From Cryptomeria japonica (Eukaryota > Streptophyta > Pinopsida > Cupressales > Cupressaceae), in NCBI RefSeq assembly GCF_030272615.1, contig NC_081415.1, positions 420,974,257 to 421,034,256 of the forward strand: a stretch of 60,000 nt of DNA, written 5' to 3'. The notes under the pieces were generated by a model. The model was not told where the DNA came from and did not search any database. It was given only the letters and a program-made list of their open reading frames with translations. The position numbers were made by a program, and so were the translations under genes. Positions within the stretch are counted from its first letter, which is position 1, and each line of letters opens with the position of its first letter. Below are positions 1 to 9,083 of this stretch, piece after piece.

Positions 1-263
1 TAACAAGGGGAAAGGAAAGGGCAAGGCTCTTGTAGCATTTATTTCACCACCATCCACTTGGGTTCTTGATTCAAGTGTCTTGCAACACATGGCTTTGTTA
101 AGGGACGAACTTGTAGCTTTGGAGTAATGTTCTATGCCTTCTATTTTGATAGGCGATAACACTGTTAGTGAGATGTATGGGAGAGGGTCTATTGATATGG
201 AGGATGACATATTACATGACGTTCTTTGTGTTCTCTCACTATCAACTAATCTCCTATTAGTAT
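1..263 (+). pseudogene. pol: Copia gag-pol fragment, knuckle-to-protease part
   Basis: Frame 2 reads a Gly/Lys-rich linker followed by TWVLDSSVLQHM, the place where Ty1/Copia proteins carry the aspartic protease motif W-[VI]-x-D-S-G-[AC]-S-x-H-M. Here the active-site triad is DSS instead of DSG, and a TAA interrupts the frame near base 125. The reading then resumes with a Copia-typical stretch ending STNLLLVL at about 265. The gene is cut by the Gypsy remnant at 264 and resumes at 14079 with the expected following residues, so both parts are one decayed insertion. The 5' end lies outside the window. The Copia assignment rests on motif order, not on a database search. Confidence 0.75.
259..263. 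repeat. Target-site duplication AGTAT, left copy
   Basis: AGTAT directly precedes the TGTAAAGG start of the Gypsy-1 left LTR. An identical AGTAT follows the end of the right LTR at 14074-14078, which fixes the limits of the insertion. Confidence 0.85.
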
Positions 264-1432
264 TGTAAAGGTGAAAAATAATTATGTCACCCGATGATGA
301 AGTAAAACCCTAACTTTTTTCTTGAGGACCAATTACATTAAAGAGAGGTGAACCTAATAGATCTAGCCTCAAATTAGCAAGGATAGGGCTGGGTATTCTT
401 ATTAGATTCACTGGATTGGAAATCGATACCCTCTTTTAAGTTGAGTTGTGAAAATGCTGAAATTTGGGTAAATGTGCTGGAATTGAACTAAATATGCATG
501 AACAATTAGCTAAATTGTCAAATGGAGCCACAAACCTAGATTTAAGCAATATATGAATGTTTAGATCTATTCCCAAAAGGTCATCTTGAATTGTTCGGAC
601 TAGAATGCCCATTGCTTTGGTCCTTCACACTTTTCACCGTCCAAAGGGGAATTTGTTCCTCTCGGTGAATTATGTCGATCTTGAAAGTTATAGATTCATG
701 CTTGTTCTTGTGCACAATAGAGAAGGGAACATGGTTGGGAATAAGGGTTTGCCTAAGTCAAACCTTGGTTTAGGAATTGACCTTGAATGAATAACTGCAA
801 ATATTTAAATAAATAATGAAAAGGTATACCTCCTAACTGCAATTGTTGGTGATGATGCTTTGCTTCTTGAATGTAATCACATATGTTGTATGAAATGACA
901 TGTACATGACAAAACCTTAATCACACACACATGCTTGCATATGAATGATGTAATTTTTATCCACAATGGTTGAATGAAGGATATGCAACCTTGGAGATCT
1001 TTAAAATGCTTGATGATGAATGATTCACAGATACAAGAGCATTGGATATGTCAACTTATGATGCTTGGATGAAATTAGGTTGATAAAATCTCTTTATACA
1101 AGGGTATCTAGGTCATTTATCCATTAGGTTGACCTCCAATGGTCATGCAGAGCCACAAAGTTTAATTCTTGTTGGAGACATAGGACCCATCTCCCATATC
1201 AAAATAGGGCCCAACTAAGAGGCTAGTGCCTTGATCCTTCTCAATCAGGGACATTGATTTAGTCCCAGGGAGAAGGCTACCCTTCCAAGAAATCAATTGG
1301 TGGATGTGCATGGCATCAAAATTGGAGTTAAGGCATTGAGCAGACTTGGATTGGAGATGAGGGGGAGATATGCTAAAGTAGGGGCACAATCATGAGGTGT
1401 AAATTGGCTTGGTGACAATTTACGATGCTACA
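264..1432 (-). repeat. Gypsy-1 left LTR (3' LTR in element sense)
   Basis: About 1.17 kb, starting TGTAAAGGTGAAAA and ending TTTACGATGCTACA. It matches 6016-6838 plus 13683-14073 throughout, including the blocks CTAACCCTAGA-like leader, GATGCTTGGATGAAATTAGG and ATCAATTGGTGG. Open frames inside it (for example 605-790) are not supported as genes. Confidence 0.85.
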
Positions 1433-1447
1433 TTTAGCCCCCACTTT
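1433..1447 (-). other. Polypurine tract of Gypsy-1
   Basis: On the minus strand AAAGTGGGGGCTAAA directly precedes the LTR start TGTAGC. This is the expected place of the plus-strand primer of an LTR element. Confidence 0.6.
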
Positions 1448-2057
1448 AACGAGGAGTACGAGCCTATGCAAATATTCGCGGTAAAGTAGAGGAAAGAGAT
1501 GAAAGAGACGAGCAATTAGGAGCATAATCACAAGGAGTATAAGATATCACTAATTTCGAGGAACCAAGCCCCCAATTTTAGGATCTTAAATTACTCAAAC
1601 AAACAAAACAAGACAAAAAAAGGAAAACAAAGACAAACAAAGGCAAAAGGAAAAAGACACACAACACAAAAAATAAAACAAAAAAAAGACCTCAAGTCAA
1701 CTAGCCGAACATTTTTCAATATCAAAATGTCTCAACCACTAATATCATTCTTGAAAAATGTCATTTCAAGAACACAAGTGATCACATAAAAGAGCAAGAG
1801 CATGCATCATCCATGAACTAAAAATAGCAAATCTATGCGCTCATTAAAAGAAAGAGAGAAACATAAATACACATTCTAGATGTGTTGTTCTAGGTGATCC
1901 ATGAGAAGAAAAATGAGAGAGGACGTGGATACACATTCTAGATGTGTTTTTCTAGGCGATCCATGTTGGGGAGGAGAGTAGGAATAGTCTAGTTGTGTTT
2001 TGCTAGTTCCACTCATCCTTGTATGTGTGTGCGAGTGATGTCTAGTTTTAGGTGTTA

Positions 2058-2312
2058 AGCATCTTGTATAAGAGTTTTTTTTCTCTAGTTTCGAGCATGC
2101 AACAACTTGTGTAAGACATATAATGGAAAAGCCAAGGGGCAAGTGTCTGGTTTCAGGAACATCTCGTATAAGAATTTGTTTGCTTTGGTTTTAAGAATGT
2201 GTAACCTCGTTTAAGACAAATATGAATGTTGCATTTGGTTTTGGGCATGAAGCATCTCGTGTAAGAGTTTGTTTTCTCTGGTTTCGAGAATGAACACCCC
2301 ATTTAATACATG
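2058..2312. repeat. Degenerate tandem repeat, about 93-100 bp units
   Basis: Three successive units start with A[GC]CATCT[TC]GT[AG]TAAGA at about 2058, 2158 and 2251. Each is followed by a TTTG/TTTT-rich segment and GGTTT[TC]GAGAATG-like text. The third unit is partial. Confidence 0.6.
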
Positions 2313-2350
2313 CAAAAATATAGTACAAAGAGGGCGATATGTATGCCCCC

Positions 2351-2390
2351 CCTTAAGATGTCAACATAGCCCTATGTTGATGTCTTAAGG
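2351..2390. repeat. 19-bp inverted repeat with 2-nt spacer
   Basis: CCTTAAGATGTCAACATAG is followed after CC by CTATGTTGATGTCTTAAGG. The arms pair at 17 of 19 positions, giving a compact cruciform or RNA hairpin next to a C7 run. Confidence 0.8.
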
Positions 2391-3381
2391 AGGATAGAAA
2401 CAAGGATAGCCACCTTCAACACCCAGGAGATAACCTTTAGGAAACATTTTTCACAAGTCCAAGCTAAAGAGGCAATACTGTTATACGCAAGGATAAGATA
2501 GTTGAAAAAGAGATATCTTACAACAAGTGTAAAGAGGATCCTTGGAGGAGAAGAGATCTTTTTCTCAAAATACATCTACCTCCAAGAGGAGTTATTGAAC
2601 AAACATAGCATCTTGTACCAAAATAAGAGAAGAAGAACAAGAATGCATACCTTCCCCCTATTTCTAGGTGAAAGGGATTCTTGATGAAGGATGACACACT
2701 TTTGAACTAATGTTATGGGTAAGTTTATAATAGATATACATTTCTAAGTGAAAAAGAGGTTGTAGCCAAGGACATACACCTCTTGCATAATAGAGAATCC
2801 TTGATAAAACAAATTTACACAAAGAATGACATCAAATCATAAGCAAACACCACTCAACAAAAGAAAAGTGGAACCTTAGAAAGGATAAGAGAGATCAATT
2901 CCTCCCAAGTGTAGGAACAATGAAACCAGTTACACTTCTAAAGAAAGATTATTCATAGGAGACATACTGTCTCAAACAAAGAATAGGTCTTAATCAAGGA
3001 ACACACATGTACTCACATGGAGGACAATTCTATGCAAGAAAGAACATCATGTAATGAAAAATGATGCAACTCATAAAGGAAAAACTGAATCCTAAGAAAG
3101 AGAGAGAAAATTATTCTTGCCCCCCAAACATAGAGACAAGAATAAACAAACTATTATGTTTCTCACTAAGTATGATTGCACCTGAAATTGTACCACCATG
3201 AATGACAATGAGCCCCCAATAGGTAAGCTAACAATGTCACACAGTGAGGAGCAACATAATAGGAACTTAAATGTTATTTGAAATGATTATGAGAAATATG
3301 CCATTCATTGTCACATTTTACTTTAATGATACCTAAATCAATATAATGTTATATATTTTTATTTTGAAAGCTTGACACTCA

Positions 3382-5567
3382 TTAGTAGAATGGCCATGAA
3401 TTTGATGATACTTGCAAAAAAGAAGAATTTTCAAGATGTTGTTTACGTTTCCTTCTTCTTTTAGGCCAAAGAAGAGAGATTAAATTGGAATGAAAATTGG
3501 ACAAAACATTATCTTGTTGTAATATGATATTGGAACAAGTAGATGTGGATTCACTTGACAATGGAGGATGGGATGTTGACAAAGGAAGAGGTTGGAAACC
3601 TAGCTTTTCATTAGAAACTTGTGATTTCTCATGACTTTCAAAACTTTGTTGCACACATCTTAAACCATGTTCATTGTATCCATGTGTAGATGTTGAAATG
3701 TCTAAAGGAGAGGGTTCATTCTTAGTATCAAAATCTAAAGAGCCCTCATCATTATTAAGACATGTGTTGGAAGGAGAGGTGGGAATTGGTTTAGAAGAAG
3801 CTTCGATAAAAGACACAAAAGTCTCCTTCAAGGCTTCACTCTTAGATTGAGGGATCTTATTCCCATTAAAGGAAGGTGTAAAGTCTATTGTACCCCAATT
3901 CCTTGCTAGAGAAGCACCATTGATAAGAGATGGTGTTGTTGAAAGAATCATAGTACTAGAGGGGGAAATATATCCCACTTCATCATGAGTGAAATTATAA
4001 GGATTAGGATTAGCCTTTATTTTGTGATTTTAATTGTTATATATGAATTTGATTGTATGATGAAGGGTAGAGAGGACTGCTTTCATAGCATAAATCCACG
4101 GTCTACCTAGAAGAAGGTTATAATTAAGACGATTGGGCATGGCATGAGTAGGAGTAGGCAAAGTCACAGGTCCTACTTTATATAGGCAACATGACTATAC
4201 CAAGTGACTCTCTAGGAACATTATCAAAGCCATGCACACAAAGAGTATCGGGTTGAATAGAAGAATAATCCCAATTTATATCATCTAATAAGTCAACACA
4301 ACAAATATAAGTGCTAACCTATCAATTAAAATACCTCTTATCTTTTGTTCATAAATGCAAGGAGTAATCATAAGGGTATCATCTCTATTTTTAACATGTA
4401 TAGAAGGCAATTCATCTTGTGAGAATGTAATATCATTTTGTCTAGAAGAAGGATGAGGAACCACCCTTTGTAAGGCTTCTTGGATCAACTTATGATGTGA
4501 AGAAGTTTGAATCAAGTTCCAAAGAGAAATCTTAGCTAAGATATCATGGAGCTTCTCAACAAGATTAGGTTCCCTATCAACATGTTTCTTAGGATGAAGG
4601 GGGGATGAAAGGGAAGTGAAAAGAACATTGGGATATTTCTTTTTGGTGCAAGCATTAAATGTGTGATGTATTTCATAACCATATTTTTGTTCTAGTTTCC
4701 TTTCCATATTACCTCTTTCACACATGTATTTTGCAACTTTTAGGATATTAGGAGGTTTCTTTGGTCTATGCTTCTCATAACTAGAAACATGAATGACATT
4801 GACTTGGTTAGGTTGTTTGTTCTCCAAGGACATATCCTTAGAAGGGAGAGCATCAAGGAAAATGGTAATAATTTCGTCTTCTTTCTCCAAGGTAGCTTTA
4901 GGAGAAGGACAAACACAACTCATGTTAATGCTTCATCTCCAATGGGAAATTCATTGAAATGATAAGAGGGTATGGTATCACTCGGAAAGGTAGTGATGAT
5001 ATTATCCACTTGCACTAAATGATCCTCATGGGGGAGGTACATTTTAGGAGTGAGATGAACATAATTCTTCAAAGATTCATGCTTAGGAAGGAGATATTTG
5101 AAAGAAGTGTTCATAACCTCTTCTTGGACCAATGTGCCCTCATTGGTGAGACCAAATTTGGGAGAAGATAAATTAATGTCCATCAACACCTTTTCTCTAG
5201 GAGAGGTACCACGTATGGAAAGTAAGGTAGCATTAAGGAAGGTGTTAATGATATCATCCTCTTCCTCTAAGATACTCTCGTAGGAGAGGCACAGTTTAGG
5301 AGAAATATCAACATCAGTCTTTAAAACTTCATCCTTAGGAGGGAGAGTTTTGAAAGAAGTGTTAATGGTCTCTTTTTGCACTAAAATGTCCTCATGGATA
5401 GGAGGATCTTTAAGACACGGATAAAGTGAAACAAGGGAGGCTAACCTATTATCACGTCTATGAAATAAATGCATCATGGAACTAACTGAAAACAAAATGC
5501 CAACAATTTGCTTTTTCAAATAATAACATTTGCAAAATACATGCAAATAAGAGATGACAATGTGCAA
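3382..5567 (-). pseudogene. gag: Gypsy-1 Gag/protease region, broken
   Basis: Three frames (5567-4920, 4923-4285, 3978-3382) read as one decayed polyprotein on the minus strand. The first two contain about five degenerate units of about 40 residues with a common core such as LVQxE..INTSF..LPPK. The second then has KISLWNLIQTSSHHKLIQEAL, comparable with LWDLIQTSSIHHVM in the Gypsy at 55.6 kb, and continues to RGILIDRLAL, where a retropepsin motif ILID-G-S-A-L would sit but is disrupted. Past a frameshift, VHGFDNVPRESLG occurs near 4240-4200. The last frame ends in a low-complexity Ser-rich linker with WGTIDFTPSFNGNKIP, parallel to WGPLDFTPPFVGEYKVP at about 54.1 kb. No knuckle was found. It cannot be functional. 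Confidence 0.7.
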
Positions 5568-5995
5568 TTTTTATGATGTTTTCACTAATGCAAGTACATG
5601 AAAAATAATGATTCAATGCTTCTAAATCTAAACATAACATGTCATAACAATCAGATCTGAAAATGTAGATAAAAAATTATGCAACCCACAAAACAATAAT
5701 AAAAATAAATTAAGGTTTTTGTGAATTGAACTTCTAAATTTATGTAATTTGATTTAAAAATGAGATCTATGAGTGCAAAATTGAAAATTAAAATGGTGAA
5801 AAATTTAGATCTAAAATAATTAATTCAAATTAGGCAGCCCACAAGTTCTATTTTAGAATTAAAAATTAGGGTTTGTGTGAATTTAACTTCTAAACTTATG
5901 TAATTCAATTGAAAATTAAACCTGTAAATGTAAATTTGAATTTGAAAATGCATAAACACTCAGATATGAGAACATAAATCAGAAATAAGGCTGCA
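5568..5995. other. AT-rich 5' leader of Gypsy-1
   Basis: Sequence between the first frame and the primer site. It contains two related blocks near 5700-5790 and 5860-5950 (ATTAGGGTTT/AAGGTTTTTGTGAATT...CTTCTAAA..TTATGTAATT). No gene is visible. Confidence 0.5.
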
Positions 5996-6012
5996 AGGAG
6001 TTGGGTTCACCA
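5996..6012 (-). other. Gypsy-1 primer-binding site
   Basis: On the minus strand TGGTGAACCCAAC follows the LTR end by three bases. It starts with the TGG that pairs with tRNA 3' CCA. The tRNA species was not determined. Confidence 0.55.
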
Positions 6013-6015
6013 AAA

Positions 6016-6838
6016 TGTAAAGGTGAAAAATTAGGGTTTCAACTAATGATGAAGTAAAACCCTTAATTTTTGCTTAGGGACCAATTACATTAAAGAGGGG
6101 TGAACCTAATAGATATACCGATCTATCCTCAAATTAGGAACGATAGGGCTAAGAATTATTATTAGATTTCATTGGATTGGAAATTGATACGCTCGTTTAA
6201 GTTGAATTGTTAAAATGTTGAAATTAGGGTAAATGTGTTGCAATTGAAGTAAATATGCATGATCAGTGAGCTACAATCATCAAACAGAGCCACGAACCTA
6301 GATCTAAGCAATATTAGAATGTTCAGATCTATTCCCAGAAGGTCGTGTTGAATTGTTGGGACTAGAATGCCCATCGATGTGGTCCTCCACACTTTTCGCC
6401 GTCCAAAGCAGAATTTGTTTGCCTCTGTGAATTATGTCGATCCTAAAAGTTATAGCTTTGTAGTTTTTCTTGTGCATAGTAGAGAAGAGAAATGGTTGGG
6501 AATAGGGGTTTGCTTAAGTCAAACCCTAGTTTAGGAATTAACCTTGAATGAATAACTACAAATATTGAAATAAATAATGGAAATGTGTACCTCAAATATG
6601 CAATTGTTGATGATGATATTTTGCTTCTTGAATGTAATCGCATATGTTGTATGAATTAACATGAACATGACAAAACCCTAATCACACACATGCTTGCATA
6701 TGAATGATGTAATTTTGCTCCAAAATGGTTGAATGAAAGATATGCAGCCTTGAAGATCTCTATAAATGCATGATGATAAATGTTTCACAAATGCAAGAGT
6801 GCTAGTTATGTCAACTTATGATGCTTGGATGAAATTAG
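6016..6838 (-). repeat. Gypsy-1 right LTR, first part
   Basis: Begins TGTAAAGGTGAAAAATTAGGG and parallels 264-1080 up to GATGCTTGGATGAAATTAG, where NA1 is inserted. Confidence 0.85.
6834..6838. repeat. NA1 target-site duplication ATTAG, left copy
   Basis: ATTAG precedes TGTTGGCATT. The identical copy at 13678-13682 follows the NA1 3' LTR. Confidence 0.9.
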
Positions 6839-7748
6839 TGTTGGCATTATACACTCAGATGAGAATGATTGATGTTGTCATTGATGACAACCAACTAGTA
6901 ACATGGCTCAAAGGTTCTACTGACAACATACTTCACCTACCGGCACCGGCAGTCACTATAAGGTTTATTCACATCGGCATCCAGTTACACCGACAACAGA
7001 TTATACTGACAGTCCAAGACGACTTGGAAATAATATTGTTTATACGAAATGTATTTTAATGTAATATTATATTTGTATGGCCGACATGATGTATTGTAAA
7101 GACTCATACATGTATGAGATCTTGTAGGTCATTTGAACATATGATATGTAATGTAAGGAAGCGGTAATATGTGATAGGTCATGTTAGCAAATAATTGTAT
7201 ATGCATTTTGATGTGTTTATCTTGTGAGCGAATAAGAGCAGAGCAGAGCGAAGATTATTCTGTGTAAGCAAAATCATTTACCAGCAAGGTTTTGGCAGAG
7301 GTATCAGACAAAGCTTAAGCCGATATTGAATCCAGCATTGCAGATGCTATTTTGAAGCAGTACATTGTTATTGGATTTAACCATCCAATTGTAGTCAGTG
7401 GGACTCCATTTTGTTGTTGAGCAGTGAGCTCTAGGCAGTTGGCCTTCCTGCATGTGCATGCCCCTATTGTACTGAGTAATATTTATTCATATTGGCCAGT
7501 GAGTAAATATTGTGGGTCACAAAGCCCACCGAGGTTTTTCCCTTACCAGGTTTCCTCGCCAAAAATATATGTGCTATGGTGAGCATTGATGTTGATTGTT
7601 TTGTTTCTCTTTACTGCATTATTATTTGTTTACCGGTATATTAATTTCAGTTATAAAGTTGCAAAACAAGTTTAAATCTTTCATCAACCAGTTAGACACT
7701 GATTCAACCCCCCTCTCAGTGTCTTTGGGATTAACCAAATATCTAACA
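6839..7748 (+). repeat. NA1 5' LTR
   Basis: 910 bp with TG...CA ends. It contains the conserved core GAGGTTTTTCCCTTACC at about 7531-7547 and the U5 motif GATTCAACCCCCCTCTCAGTG at about 7702. It is repeated at 12742-13677. Confidence 0.92.
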
Positions 7749-7750
7749 AT

Positions 7751-7762
7751 TGGTATCAGAGC
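7751..7762 (+). other. NA1 primer-binding site
   Basis: TGGTATCAGAGC, the initiator-Met tRNA complement used by most plant Copia elements, lies two bases after the LTR. Confidence 0.9.
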
Positions 7763-7819
7763 CTGGTCCTCTATTTGCAGAAACCTAACAACTCGAGGAA
7801 GATTTTGAAACCGGTACCG

Positions 7820-8934
7820 ATGGAAAGTTTGAGACAACAGTTGGAAGGAGCTCTTGAAGATTTTGATGCAGGAAAATTATGGAATATCAAACTGAAAGAT
7901 GAACTCAGAATTGCTTGGGAATTCATCAAAGCACTTAAAGAAAACTTGGCTAGGGCATAGAACAAAAGAAAAGAATTACATGAGCAACTACAAAAACAAG
8001 ATGATGAAGAAAAATAAACTCTCAGAGATATTGCAGAGAAACTAAGACAAGAGAACAATAACATGAAGAATGAGATGCAAGACTTAACCATGAGACTATG
8101 TAAGGATATTGAAGATAGAAAGAGGAATGAGGAAGATTTGGCTAGAAGACTTAATGAAAGATCAAATGAATTTCTAAGGCTTAGTTATGAAAATGATATG
8201 TTTAAAACATATTTGATTCACATACAACATGACAAAGAGGAACTTATGAGACAAGTTAACACTTTGGAAGATGAGTTGGTCTCTACAAATGAATACAAGA
8301 CAAATTCAAAAAGAGTTCAGACAAGCTTGATGATATGTTGAAAAGTCAAAAACCTGATGGAGAAACAGCTGGACTTGGATTTTAACATGGAGAAATTTCT
8401 GGAACTGCAAACAATCATGATCACAACAAACCGGTAAGGCAATCTAATGCTTATAAATTCAATGGGAAATGTTTTAATTGCAACAAATTTGGTCATAGAG
8501 AAAATCAGTGTAGATATAGAAATAATCAGAATACAAACTCATCCACCGGTCAATGTTCCAAATGTAATAAACATGGTCATAACTCAGACAATTGTAGAAT
8601 GAATGTAAAATGCTATGTTTGTGGTATATTTGGACATCTATCTAATCAATGCAGAACTCAAACCGGTCAAGGTTATGGAAAAGCTATTCAAAGAAACAAT
8701 GTAACCTGTTATGCATGTAACAAGAGTGGGCATATTGCAAGATTCTGCAAAAGAAAGAATGTACCGACAAACAATAGAGGATCTAATGACAAAGGCAAGG
8801 AAAAGGTGAATGGAATCAAGCAAGAATTCACTAGACAATGGGTCAAGAAGAAAGATCAGAGAAATGATGAATCTGTCTCTGCACCGGCAGAACAGAGTAA
8901 TCCTGCACCAGCAGGAGATTCTTCATCTAACTAA
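7820..8934 (+). pseudogene. NA1 ORF1: coiled-coil Gag-like protein with four CCHC knuckles
   Basis: The likely start is ATG 7820 (MESLRQQLEGALEDF), 58 bp after the primer site. Residues 1 to about 170 are Glu/Lys/Leu-rich heptad-like helix (for example KLRQENNNMKNEMQDLTMRL). After a frameshift near 8300, a linker with DKLDDMLKSQ leads to four zinc knuckles: CFNCNKFGHRENQC (8470-8511), CSKCNKHGHNSDNC, CYVCGIFGHLSNQC and CYACNKSGHIARFC (to about 8752). A Lys-rich then Ala/Pro/Ser tail ends at 8934. Stops occur at about 7958, 8015 and 8383. No UBN2/DUF4219-type capsid domain, as seen in Copia-1 and Copia-2 Gag, is recognisable. The expected role is binding element RNA in particles; this is inferred from the knuckles. 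NA2 has the same layout. Confidence 0.8.
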
Positions 8935-9083
8935 GGAATAATTCTTAGGGGTAAGGCAACTAATTGAAGATCATGCATTTTACCCTCATATGGTGGTAAG
9001 AAGTCACAATTCTTCTTTACCGATAGATATGTTGAATATTCACTTAACCGACGAAGCATTTATTGCGGTTGTAAGTTAACTTT

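Larger units (their letters stand above)
1448..3381. other. Gypsy-1 internal non-coding region
   Basis: No supportable gene. It contains an A-rich stretch (1590-1690), a duplicated 37-bp block with ATTCTAGATGTGTT and TCTAGG at 1868 and 1930, tandem units at 2058-2312 and a near-perfect hairpin at 2351-2390. Short open frames on both strands have no recognisable motif. It lies between the polypurine tract and the residual Gag/protease frames, where pol would be expected. Confidence 0.6.
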
